The translations under genes were made by a program, and so were the position numbers. The notes below the pieces were generated by a model, which searched no databases, was not told the origin of the DNA, and saw only the letters and a list, made by a program, of their open reading frames with translations. Positions 26,991 through 36,975 of a stretch of DNA of 37,202 nt are shown in pieces (within the stretch, counting starts at the first letter, position 1; every line of letters begins with the position of its first letter). The stretch is from Enteropsectra breve (taxonomy: Eukaryota; Microsporidia), in assembly GCA_024243835.1 (NCBI GenBank), contig JALPMN010000618.1:1-37202 (forward strand), in the 5' to 3' direction.

Positions 26991-27781
26991 CTGCAGCTCT
27001 TACTTTTGTTAAAAATTTGCTACCTAATTGATAAAATAAAGATTTTGACAAGAAAACTAATATTTTTATCATTATAACAGTATTATTTAATGCGCAAGCA
27101 TACAATAAGCATTAATAACATTAATTTAAGAGTATCCATTTGAGATTATCCACTGTTTATCTGCCAAGCTAATACTAATTTTAAAAAATTTGATCATTTC
27201 TTTAATAAACGATGTTATTGCATGAAATACTAAGCCTCACCACATCTTATCAGTTTAATGCTACTTATATCTTTATTAGATTAAATAAATGCAATGTGCT
27301 GTTTCTCTTTATAATTAGTCGCGCCCAAATTGTATTTAAAGCTGATTCTCGCTTTAGTATTTAAGAAAACCGAGATCAAGAATCAATAATATGCGTAAGC
27401 AAGTTAATATAAAATAAATTTTCAATCTAAGCACTGATAATTTGGATCGGAGACTAAGTACAGACTATCACATCAAGTATGATATGTGCGCAGATAATTT
27501 TTAGCCATATAACTTTGCATGCTACACAACAAGATTTTTGTGCTCAAAATTTTATAGAGAGATTAATTACTGGGAAGTGAAAGACAGCATCCCTAGTACT
27601 CCAAAATAATAGCGATTATGCTTTAAATGCTGTCTAATTAGCTCATATCTTCTGTGGATTACGGTGACATTTATATTTAAATATCTCGCTTTAGCCAAAG
27701 AGAAAGCACACAAGATTTACATAGGTTTTGAATACAAGATTTGCGTTTCAAAATTTTAATAAAAACCTGATTTATTCAATG
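26991..27781. other. Spacer, nothing identified
   Basis: About 790 AT-rich bases between the secreted orphan and the family A pseudogene. No tRNA, repeat or convincing frame. Confidence 0.4.
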
Positions 27782-30150
27782 TTATAAAGCATTTGCACAT
27801 GTTTCTTTAACACTATCTGCTTGTTCAAAAATAATTTTTCTTTCAATTGCTTTTAACCTTCTTAATAAAATTTTACAGGCTGAATAGCGATTTATGAAAT
27901 TATTAAATTGTACTCTGAGAAGGGCTATATTCACACCAGAATGACTTAGAGGGCTTAAGCGAATGATTAATTCAGTTTCTTCAGAAATATCTAGGTACTT
28001 ATCGAATGTTATTAATATCATTGACATCAATATTGTATCTGTTTTAATCACTTTTTCGAAAACTGGTACATAACCGAAATTTTCTATTAATAAATCGAGC
28101 ACTATTTTTTTGAATCTTGAGGATGGATTGGCAGCATTCACTATCTCAAATCTGCTGTATAAATCATTTATATCTACCATATCGGTTGATATTATTGTTA
28201 TTTTAAAAATACCTTTATCACATGCAACGGAATCAATAAAAGACACCTCACATGTAGTTCTTGTGCTTAATTCATTATTTATAATTGCTAGCTTAGATAG
28301 CTCGTATACGTGTATATTCGTTTCGAAGTCATGGGAAGGAGGCGATGCTAACGGTTCTACTCCGTCAAACATTAATTCTTCAAGCAAATCTGGGCCTGCT
28401 ATCACTTCTAAAATCTCGAACTGAAAAGGATATTCCCTTGTGTATTCAGGATAGAATTGAACATACATAAACTCAGGTCTATGACAATCCACTAATTCTC
28501 TGGAACTTCTAAAAACATAAGGATATAGGTGATGGAGGATCCTAATATGATACACTTTACTTTGGTGCAAGTAAATAGTAGCCGTTTGGATATTTTTGAT
28601 TAGAGAATGCATCGAAACAAAGGCGATTGTTGACTCAGTTCCTACAAAATGTCTGACAGAATTTCGCAACCTGTTATATTTTTCATAGCTATGTTCATCA
28701 TAATTATCTCCAAGTTGTATATCTTGATTTTTGTGATACTGTTCAATTGATTCTTCGGTTTCTTCTTTAAAAAGAGCCCATAGTAAAAGACATTCTGATG
28801 TGTACGAGCATAAACGCACTCCAAATTTCTGAAATTCGTATTGCCTTAAAAGCATAATGGTTGCTTTAGTATGCCGGTAATTTCCATATATTATGAATCC
28901 GGTAAGGCTTCTCATTAAACTCTCATTTTTTGAAAGAAGCAGATAAATAAGTCTATCAAACCAATTGGGGCAGTTTAAATCAGAAGCTATGTCTATATTT
29001 GCAAGATTTAACTCTCTGATCTTTGGAAATAGCTTCAAAATGCTATAAATTATCTTGTATAGATCTGGAATTTTTTGTTCTTGAATAATGGCTATCAATT
29101 TTTCCGTGTTGCCGTATGCATAATTTCTTTCGTTGAAGATTTCTAAAAACGGTACTGAAGATCCAGAGTTTTTCGGGCTTTCGCTTGTTTCGATAAATAG
29201 AACTGGTTGATTTCCATTCTCACAAAAATATTTCACATATTTAACACCATCTGGAAAATCCACACGATACTTGGTTTTATACTCTATGGCGATAATACGA
29301 AGTAAAGGCTCCATAAAATTAAAACAGGTAAAATTTTTAAAGCCGGCACTGAAATCAGAGCTGAATGCATTCTTTTAGTTTTCATTTGGAGCTTCTGCCG
29401 ATCCAGAGACATCGCAAAACAGGGCTCTCTTGAAATCTTCAAGTAAATTTACTTGGCTGAGCAGATGGATTAAATTAATACCAAAAACAATACTGCACTT
29501 GATTTTGTAGTGCATGCAACTATCAGGTTCATGTTCGAGAAAAATATCTGCCAGATCATTTTCATCAAAAATAGCTCCTCATAATAACTTAGCAGTTGAA
29601 TGACCAAATCATCGGTTAATTTTATTTTCGTTTTGAAAAACAGGCCATGCCGCATCTGGAATATGAGTTTAAGCAGCTTGATATCGTATGTTGCAACAAG
29701 AACAGTAATTGTGGTTGTAGTTTTTCTTACTTCTTCCAAGAGACCAGCATTATTTTCTTGCATATAGCTTTGAACTTTGCCAGAAAATTTACCTGCCGTT
29801 TCATAAAGTTCATATGGCACTTCTTGTGAGGCCTTGATATAAAGCTCAGCCAGCTCACTTTGCAGCTGCACTGAGGTACGTAGTATGCTTACTGGCATAG
29901 AATCGGTCATATCAACATCACTTAGTTGCTGGGAAACACGCTCCAATGCGTTTTTCCAGCTGTTATCATAGTATAAGTTTATTTTTGTTTTCAGAAAGCT
30001 GGACAAAAATAAGTCTGGGAGAAAGAACTTCTCATTGGCTTTTTCGTTGTGTTCTACGCTGATGTAATGCTCCATGCTCTTAGGGTAAGAGAGTTCAGCA
30101 GGCATAAAGTATGCTATCGCTGATTGTACTAGCATGTTTACAAATTTCAT
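27782..30150 (-). pseudogene. Family A pseudogene (member 2), one frameshift and one stop
   Basis: Two open pieces, 30150-29470 and 29314-27782, cover consecutive parts of a family A protein. The intervening 29469-29315, read in the downstream frame, also matches the family (FDEN.LADIFL, YKIKCSIVFGINL). Two lesions explain the break: a one-base loss in the A5 run at 29567-29571, and an in-frame TAA at 29375-29377. The total length (2369 bases) is one base short of a 789-codon gene plus stop, close to the 800 codons of the intact paralog. The rest of the 1.5-kb 3' half is fully open, so inactivation is recent. The ATG at 30150 keeps its adjacent CCC. Two independent lesions make a sequencing error unlikely. 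Confidence 0.85.
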
Positions 30151-31247
30151 GGGTATACTTTCTTATCAATATTTATACTCAAAATGATCAGAAAAATAAT
30201 TTTTTGACAGGCTTGAGAAATATTTTTTGACAGGATTGAGAAATAGAACGACTATGCCACGAGCGACTGCTGGGCCCTACAATATTGACGCTCTGGCCAG
30301 TGAAAAAGAGGTAATTAATCGCTGAGTTGCTTTTTAAGACATGAAATTATGTAAAATGTTTTTTATTTTGTTTGAGTATTCTAAAATTTTTTAAGAATAT
30401 AAAAAGTATTTTTACTTTTTTAAAACCAATTAATTTGTTTGTTCAAGAGGAGTGTAGGAGGAGGCTCTACAACTATCAATACATATGTCTATTAACAATT
30501 TTTACTTGTATGTGTTCCTGCCGTACAAAAATAGTATGATCAGAATTTTGCAATTATTTAAGCTTTACTTAATGGAAAGCAAGATGTACCTGGTGCAGAG
30601 AATAGCATTCACATATCTGTAAAGTATATTTGGTACAGAAATATACATGAATTTACATCGTATTTTAAGTGGACTCAACTAGTTTTGACAACTTAATTAA
30701 ATATATTTTAGCTTTCAAATTTATATACGCTGAAGTTGCTATACCTAGGCCAGAGAACGATTTGTCTTTATAGTCCATAAAAGTGAATAGCAAAAACCCT
30801 CTTGACATGTATCCTGTGCTGTTATTACTACCACTATTTCTAAGTGGACGCCAGTGAAGGACAATCGCTAGCCGGGTAACCATCTGCTTCATATCATTTC
30901 GTCAATTTAATTTAAAAATTAGCTTTAGCCTCGTTAAACATTTGTCTCTATAGCAATTCATTTTGTAAATGCTATTTCAAAATCCATATAATGAACACTA
31001 ATCTAGTCTGGATTTATACATTAAAATAGACCCTTATAAGACATTAATGGGATTTGCTGTGTTCTATAATAGAATAGATATTTTCCATAGCATCCGACAA
31101 TTAAATAAAGTATGTTGCTCATTAAGAAATTTGGTTCCAATTTGTTAGTTACCCCATCATCTCCATTTATTTTGCTAAGCTTTAATTTTAATTAAAATTT
31201 TTAAAGTTTTGTTTATATTAATCAAAATTTATATTAGTGTAAACATA
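30151..31247. other. Long spacer with a 22-bp duplication
   Basis: Contains a near-perfect direct repeat (tttttgacagg.ttgagaaa) at about 30199-30220 and 30221-30243. A slightly GC-richer patch at 30250-30325 could encode only a 23-residue peptide. A minus-strand 75-codon frame at 30665-30892 is not convincing. Possibly eroded remains of older genes; nothing identifiable. Confidence 0.4.
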
Positions 31248-31253
31248 GGGGCA

Positions 31254-32618
31254 ATGCATCCCAAAGCGATATTAGCCTCATTGTATGTTCTGCTTGTGGC
31301 ATCCATGGGCTTTAGTGCCGAGAAGATCGAGCAGATAAGACGAAGACGGATAATGAGAAAGGCTAACATGCCTGTGCTCTATTCTTTTTATGTCAGCAAC
31401 GTAATGCAGGATGATATTTTCAAGACCTTCAGGAAAAATATCAAGGCGTACACACGGGGCGAGTCCAGTCTGCTTAAGAGCACGTTTATTGACCCGTCGA
31501 GGCTGTTAAGGGCATCTACAAGTGATCCGAAGGAGGCGCTTGCAATTGAAATCGCAGAGGACCGGCTTATTTTCAGTTTTGTGCGTCTCAACAGTCTTGA
31601 GAAGCGCTCTGGAAAGTGGATACCGACATTTATCCAGTATGTGAAGAAGTTTGAGCCGCTGGATGAAGGGCGGGAGTTGGACACGTACGACTGGGAAGAG
31701 TGGGTTGCAAGAGTCATAGAAGAAACACTTCCGTTGAAGAACTCAGAAAAGCCCCTGCCCTGTGCGCTTACTGTTTACATGCCAATAAGGCAGACAGCCT
31801 TAAATAAGGCGAAAATAAGCTTTGTCCCAGCAAACTGGCCGTTCAAGACGAGCGATGCCTTACTAAAAACAGATATTGTGAAGGCACTCGACAGCACATT
31901 CAAGAAATACCGGCTGAACATCGCAATAAACTGCATTTTGGAAAATTCTGTGGCAACCTTTGCAGCGGGACTCATCACCAAGAAAGATATAAATCAGATG
32001 GGAATTGTGCTGGGCAGTGGAATAAACTGCAGTTTTATCACGCTGGGAGAGGATGGCTCACTCGCTTTTGTAAATTCGAACTGGGCCAAAATAATCGTAA
32101 GCTCTGAGTTTATAACCGATGATGACAGAGACGTTGTAGACGAGCTGATTCGCAACGAAACGCCATACAGCATTTTGGATGTGCTAACAGCTGGAGAGCA
32201 CTATGTTGAAATAATCAAGGCAGCGCTGCTGAACATGCGCTATTTTAGAAACAGGCGAAAGATAAAGCGCGCGGTCAAGTGCCTTGACTATGAGGATCTA
32301 GCGGAGATTTATACGGAGGACACGAGCAAGCTAATCGGATGGGAAAAGATTGTGCAGGGCGTTATTTTCAGGTTCAAGAGCCGTGCATCAAAAATACAGG
32401 CTGCCATGATTCTTGCCTTTGCGCAGAGAAACGGGCTGAATTTTTTGAGAATCATTTTAAATGGCTCGGTTTACGAGGATAGGAATGACAGGGCAATGCT
32501 TCTATATGAAATCAACGCTATCGCAAAAAGGAAAAGGTATAACTTAGAAGTAAAAATAGTATATAAAAGAAGCTCTAACCTGGTTGGCGCAGCATTCGTG
32601 GCATCATGTTATGACTAG
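31254..32618 (+). CDS. Secreted hexokinase-like pseudoenzyme
   Basis: 454 aa, hexokinase fold by alignment to the next gene. Signal peptide MHPKAILASLYVLLVASMGF, likely cut near 20-22. The active-site signatures are lost: the phosphate-1 loop D-x-G-G-T is I98-E-I-A-E-D; the catalytic Asp in the N-D-S-V-A-T motif is Asn (E230-N231-S-V-A-T); the glucose-binding Glu of S-E-W is Asn (N276); phosphate-2 G-T-G-T-N is G-S-G-I-N. Structural positions such as ANWPF, LTAGEHYVEII and LNGSVYE are retained, so the fold is likely kept while phosphorylation should be abolished (inference). The start at 31254 has GGGG at 31248-31251 and an AAAATTT element upstream. A Met 15 codons earlier would put 15 residues before the signal peptide. 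Tandem with an intact secreted hexokinase. Confidence 0.85.
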   Translation: MHPKAILASLYVLLVASMGFSAEKIEQIRRRRIMRKANMPVLYSFYVSNVMQDDIFKTFRKNIKAYTRGESSLLKSTFIDPSRLLRASTSDPKEALAIEIAEDRLIFSFVRLNSLEKRSGKWIPTFIQYVKKFEPLDEGRELDTYDWEEWVARVIEETLPLKNSEKPLPCALTVYMPIRQTALNKAKISFVPANWPFKTSDALLKTDIVKALDSTFKKYRLNIAINCILENSVATFAAGLITKKDINQMGIVLGSGINCSFITLGEDGSLAFVNSNWAKIIVSSEFITDDDRDVVDELIRNETPYSILDVLTAGEHYVEIIKAALLNMRYFRNRRKIKRAVKCLDYEDLAEIYTEDTSKLIGWEKIVQGVIFRFKSRASKIQAAMILAFAQRNGLNFLRIILNGSVYEDRNDRAMLLYEINAIAKRKRYNLEVKIVYKRSSNLVGAAFVASCYD

Positions 32619-32878
32619 ATTCCTTTTGATATTAAATTATAAGTTTTAAAACTTTTCATTAGCAAGTAATAAAATTTTTAATTTAGAAAGCATGAAACAA
32701 GCTCATGAAAGCTACTGCTTCATTTATTATAAGGGTATTTAGGCTTTAATAAAATGATATTTATATAATTGTAGTTTGTTATAACTCAAATATACAAAAT
32801 TATTTACACTTTATTCTCTTATGATATCATCTCTTAATTAAACAAAGATAAAATTTTACAAACATTTTCTCCCCGGAA

Positions 32879-34216
32879 ATGGCGGGATTTATCGCTTTAA
32901 CAGGCTTATTTGCACTGCATGGCTTCTGTAGCTGCGCTTCTGAGTTTGGTGCAACTGATTCATACAGCAAATACTGTAAAATCACACGGCACAGCAAAAA
33001 TTCCCATGCACATCACAAAAGAACAAATCCAGATTACAACGAGCTGGATACACAGCTATTTGACACGTACACAAGAAATCTGACTGATTATTCAATGGGA
33101 AAAGAAAATATTTTCTATGATACGCATATCGATTTTAAAAAATTGAAAAATCTAGAAGCCAAGGGACAGCAGAAGATATTGGTAATAGACGTAGGAGGAA
33201 CCTCCTTCAAGTATTCGTTTGTGGCACTCGACCGCTCTAGGGTGACTCACGTAAGCGATGATCACTTGATGGCCTATAAGCCATTCAGCTTGGACCGACC
33301 GCTGAGCAGCTACACATGGCATGAGTGGGTGGCTGAAGCCATAAAGAGATCGCTTCTTGTAAACGAGAATGAAAATGTAGTTGCTGCTCTCACATTTTCG
33401 TACTGTATGAATCAGAGTGCGATAAACAGGGCCACAATAAACACAATATCGAAAAACTGGCCATTTATGATAACAGACAGCTTGTTTAGTGAAGACATAA
33501 TAAGTGTTCTTGAGGAGTCTTTCAAGGCCAAGGGACTGAACATTGAAGTAAAATGCATCATCAATGACTCGGTGGCGACGTATGCAGCAAGCTGTATAAA
33601 AGATAAAAGCGGAAGAGGAATGGGAATTATTCTCGGCACAGGAACAAATGCCTGTTTTGTTACGAAAGGAAAAAGTGGGACTGATGTTTTGGTCAACTCT
33701 GAATGGGCAAAAACAGAGGTTCCCGAGGGTTATTTCACCAAGGCTGACAACGACATCATTGAGAATCTTAAAAAGGCTAATAAAACCTATCAGCCGCTGG
33801 AGGTTCTGACTGCAGGCTATCGATATGTTGAGATAATAAACAGGCAGATTCACCGTCGAAATATTGAAAGAAAGCCATGCTATACACTGCAAGAATTAAA
33901 AGCAATTTACGAGACCCCTAAAAATGAGTGCTTGAGCCCTAAAGATAAGGAAGTTCTCGGTCTAATATTAGAATATAAAACGAGGGCTTCTAGAATACTT
34001 GCAGCGATGGTGGTTGCATTTGCAAAATACAACGGGATTAAAAAACTGCATTTGACTTTAAATGGTTCGATCTATGAGAATCCAAACGACATAAAATTGC
34101 TTCAGGAGGAAATAAGAGGGATGGCTCTGCGCCAGAAGCACAAACTTGAGTCACATTGCGACTATGAGAAAAATGCATCATTATATGGAGCAGCCTACAT
34201 AGCGGCATGCTATTAA
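32879..34216 (+). CDS. Secreted hexokinase
   Basis: 445 aa, ATP-dependent glucose phosphorylation. Starts MAGFIALTGLFALHGFCSCA, a signal peptide with likely cleavage near 20. Active-site set present: phosphate-1 D104-V-G-G-T108-S-F-K, sugar-binding FSYCMNQSAIN region, catalytic D230 in I-N-D-S-V-A-T, phosphate-2 L-G-T-G-T-N-A (252-258), E275 in N-S-E-W, and adenosine motif L-N-G-S-I-Y-E (394-400). The linker 25-60 is His/Lys/Asn-rich. Secreted hexokinase is known in microsporidia, where it is thought to act in the host cell and raise host glucose-6-phosphate or biosynthesis. CCCC at 32871-32874 and AAAATTTTA at 32850-32858 mark the start. 260 bases after its dead paralog, so the pair arose by tandem duplication. 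Confidence 0.93.
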   Translation: MAGFIALTGLFALHGFCSCASEFGATDSYSKYCKITRHSKNSHAHHKRTNPDYNELDTQLFDTYTRNLTDYSMGKENIFYDTHIDFKKLKNLEAKGQQKILVIDVGGTSFKYSFVALDRSRVTHVSDDHLMAYKPFSLDRPLSSYTWHEWVAEAIKRSLLVNENENVVAALTFSYCMNQSAINRATINTISKNWPFMITDSLFSEDIISVLEESFKAKGLNIEVKCIINDSVATYAASCIKDKSGRGMGIILGTGTNACFVTKGKSGTDVLVNSEWAKTEVPEGYFTKADNDIIENLKKANKTYQPLEVLTAGYRYVEIINRQIHRRNIERKPCYTLQELKAIYETPKNECLSPKDKEVLGLILEYKTRASRILAAMVVAFAKYNGIKKLHLTLNGSIYENPNDIKLLQEEIRGMALRQKHKLESHCDYEKNASLYGAAYIAACY

Positions 34217-34572
34217 TACTAGAGCATTGATAATAAAGATTTTTGCAATCGACTTCACAATATTGTAAGTTCTTAATATATAGGAAGTAATATTTTCCTC
34301 TCCGTATAATATTTCTTTAGCAAAACTTATATTTAGAAGTAAGCCATATATATCTTTGGAAATATTCTTACAATATATTCTTAAACTATCATCTTACACT
34401 ACCTTATACTTGCTTGGTACAGAACTAGCAAAGTGAAAAAAAAGCATCCAATTGCTAGTAAAAAAGCACTGGATATAAAATCTGGTTGCACTGAGAGAAT
34501 CAAAACTAGGAAGAAATATTTAGACAACAACATACATAAATTTGAAATTAATTTGATAATAGAATTCTTTAA
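34217..34572. other. Convergent 3' spacer, nothing identified
   Basis: AT-rich; no hairpin or gene noted. Confidence 0.4.
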
Positions 34573-36975
34573 TCAATAAGCTGCGATTTTTTTATTTTTA
34601 TCTTTAAAACTATCTGCTATTTCAAATGTAATCCTTTTCTCCAGAGTCGTGTTATCATCTTCTGGTAAATAATTAACATACTGTTCAACCGTAATAGTCC
34701 TGTATATAACTTCTTGAATTTTTGCTACTTTCTCTTTAAAAATTTTGGCTGAATCTAAACGAATGATCATTTTTTTATGAAGTGTATTATAAAAATATGC
34801 TTGATATATTCTAGCTATTATTAAAGAAGCTGAAGAATCCATTCCGTACCATTTGGTGCCTTCTTTGTTGATTGTAAATACACTGGGGGCCAAGTTTAAT
34901 AATAATATGTCGCATTTTCTCCTAAAATTCAAGACTTCCAGGTATTTTAAAAACTCTTCGCCATTGCCTTTTGAACTCCATTCAGAAATTGTAATTTCTA
35001 AAACATCACTGCTAACGACAAAGGAACCAATAAAATTTGCCTGAATAGCCTCCGTTTTATAATTCACACCGTTCATTACAACAAGCTTAGACACGCTGTA
35101 GTTTGGAATCGCTCTTTGCATCAAGTCATTATAAAGAGATAAAGTGGAAGGCGGCCCAAATGTCCTTAAAACTAAATCGCTTCTATCTTTTTCGTATGGG
35201 CGTAGTAGTATTTCTAATCTATCCAGCATTAAGGGTTCCTGTCGTATTTTTTTAAGATCATTAGTGTACTTCACTAATTCTTTTAGGCTTTTCAGTTCTT
35301 CTTTATTAAAGTTGTAGTTCTTGGCATGCGTCTGTAAATAAACTGAGGCTGTTTTAATATTTTCGATCATGTAATACTTTACTGCGAGCCTGGCGATTTC
35401 TTCGTTGCTGATTAAGTGTGTGACAGAGTTTCTTAAGTAGTTATAATCTTCATATTTTAGCCTATTTTTGTTTTTAATTCTAACTTTTTCAAACAGTACT
35501 TTGGCAGATGCCTGGCTCTCTTGCTTAAAAAGGAAGAACAGCATGTGTAAATCTGTAGCCTCGCGCATTCCCCGCATCCCAAATTTCTCAAATTTACATG
35601 TCTTCAAAAACACTGCTGTTTTTGAGGAAAGGTGAGTGATGCCATCCACAACGAGCCCTGTCAGTCTACTAATGGTCTTTTTATTACCTAAAACAGAATC
35701 TATGAGTCTGTCAAAATAAGTGCTTTTCACTGTCCGCATGTTGCTATAAGATGATCCAGGTACATTAGCCAGATTCAGAGTCTTGATTTGCGGGCAGAGC
35801 TTTAGAAGCGAGACAAATATTGCAGCAAGATCGCTTTTAATCTGATCCGGTATAATAGCTGTTAGCTCGACAGTATTTCTGCAGATTAAACTTTCTTCAT
35901 TAATTATATCAAGAAACGCAAGATGCTCATAGTAACTCTCTTTTGAATGGGTATAAAGCTCTATGCTGTTTCTCTCTCCGATTCTGTATCTCATGTCAGT
36001 CAGCTCATCGATAAAGTCTATAGACACTGGCTCTTTAGTATCTTCGTTGTAGTCTATCTTTATTAGACGAAACAGAGGCTCAATAAACTTTAGGCTTTCT
36101 AAATGGCCAAAATTTGCAGCGAAATTGGAATTGAAGATATTTGGCACAGGGCGTTTGTTGAAGTTAATGCCTTTATTGTTCTTAAAGAGAACCATTTCCA
36201 TGAAGTCCTCGAGCATGCCTTGCTTGTGGAGCAAGCAGTGCAAATTAAGGCCAAAAAGAATGCTGCACTTGATTTTTAAATGCTCAGTTTTATTATCAGA
36301 AAATCGAAGAAAAACATCAGTTACTGAATTTTCATCGAACATAAAAAATTCGTAGATTCTAAGCATGTCTTCAAGCATCTCAAGGTTCAATTTTTCATTT
36401 ATCTCAATCCACAAATCCTGGCGCATTCGAAAGACCAAAGTGGCATCAAAATTAAGATTCAGATATATTGTTGGCACATCCATACTATGCGCTTCTTCTA
36501 AGTGCTTATCAATATCGGTTACATTATTCATGGATTCCTTAATTTTCATATTGTAATCCAGCGGATCCTCTAAGACAGTGTGTGGAATCCCTTTAAGTAC
36601 ATGTAGGTAGAGCACATAAAAGTCGTACAGCTTCTTTATCTGATTCTCCGTTGTTTCGTTTTGGTTATCATCTTTTAGATCAGCTTTTTTGGTCTGACAT
36701 TCTCCAGTTTCGTGATCAATATGTGATAGTTTATTTTGATCATCTTCTGAATTTTTTGTACTTTTAACAGCTGATTCGCAAAGAACCGCGCCATTATAAT
36801 GAAAAAGTTTGCGCTTAAGCACTTCTGAAGATAACACCTCAGAAAGTAAAAGCTTAGTTGCTGCTGTTCCATCCCAATTGATCGATACCGATAGCTCTTT
36901 GTCGTACTCACTGATGAATGCAACAGAAGCAAAGCTCTTGGCGAGAACCTGTGGCAAAAGATCACAGATTTTCAT
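34573..36975 (-). CDS. Family A protein (member 3), intact 800 aa
   Basis: Full-length reference member of family A; function unknown. Architecture by eye: N-terminal 60 residues with an LLSEVLSSEVLKRKL helix like LLSEVFLSELLKGKI of member 1; an acidic Asn/Asp/Lys linker (about 70-110, longer here); an LVFRMRQDLWIEINEKLNLE and FDENSVTDVFLRF segment (about 184-220); HLKIKCSILFGLNLHCLL; a middle block with CPQIKTLNLANV, then LTGLVVDGITHL and FEKFGMRGM; NYLRNSVTHLI (near 525); and a variable beta-rich C-terminal third ending in a charged tail. No signal peptide, membrane helix, zinc or catalytic motif identified. The CC/AAATTT context upstream of 36975 fits a start. Confidence 0.9.
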   Translation of the reverse strand: MKICDLLPQVLAKSFASVAFISEYDKELSVSINWDGTAATKLLLSEVLSSEVLKRKLFHYNGAVLCESAVKSTKNSEDDQNKLSHIDHETGECQTKKADLKDDNQNETTENQIKKLYDFYVLYLHVLKGIPHTVLEDPLDYNMKIKESMNNVTDIDKHLEEAHSMDVPTIYLNLNFDATLVFRMRQDLWIEINEKLNLEMLEDMLRIYEFFMFDENSVTDVFLRFSDNKTEHLKIKCSILFGLNLHCLLHKQGMLEDFMEMVLFKNNKGINFNKRPVPNIFNSNFAANFGHLESLKFIEPLFRLIKIDYNEDTKEPVSIDFIDELTDMRYRIGERNSIELYTHSKESYYEHLAFLDIINEESLICRNTVELTAIIPDQIKSDLAAIFVSLLKLCPQIKTLNLANVPGSSYSNMRTVKSTYFDRLIDSVLGNKKTISRLTGLVVDGITHLSSKTAVFLKTCKFEKFGMRGMREATDLHMLFFLFKQESQASAKVLFEKVRIKNKNRLKYEDYNYLRNSVTHLISNEEIARLAVKYYMIENIKTASVYLQTHAKNYNFNKEELKSLKELVKYTNDLKKIRQEPLMLDRLEILLRPYEKDRSDLVLRTFGPPSTLSLYNDLMQRAIPNYSVSKLVVMNGVNYKTEAIQANFIGSFVVSSDVLEITISEWSSKGNGEEFLKYLEVLNFRRKCDILLLNLAPSVFTINKEGTKWYGMDSSASLIIARIYQAYFYNTLHKKMIIRLDSAKIFKEKVAKIQEVIYRTITVEQYVNYLPEDDNTTLEKRITFEIADSFKDKNKKIAAY

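Noticed and set aside
30253..30324. GC-richer 23-codon frame in the long spacer
   Set aside because: Too short to assign, and no continuation in any frame; possible splice-donor-like GTAATT is too weak to call an intron.
30588..30615. U6 snRNA-like GCAGAGAATAGCAT
   Set aside because: Resembles the ACAGAGA core by chance; the 5' stem-loop, the rest of the core and a Pol III terminator pattern are missing.
30665..30892. 75-codon minus-strand frame
   Set aside because: No CCC/GGG signal, no similarity to families in the window, no motif; could at most be an eroded remnant.
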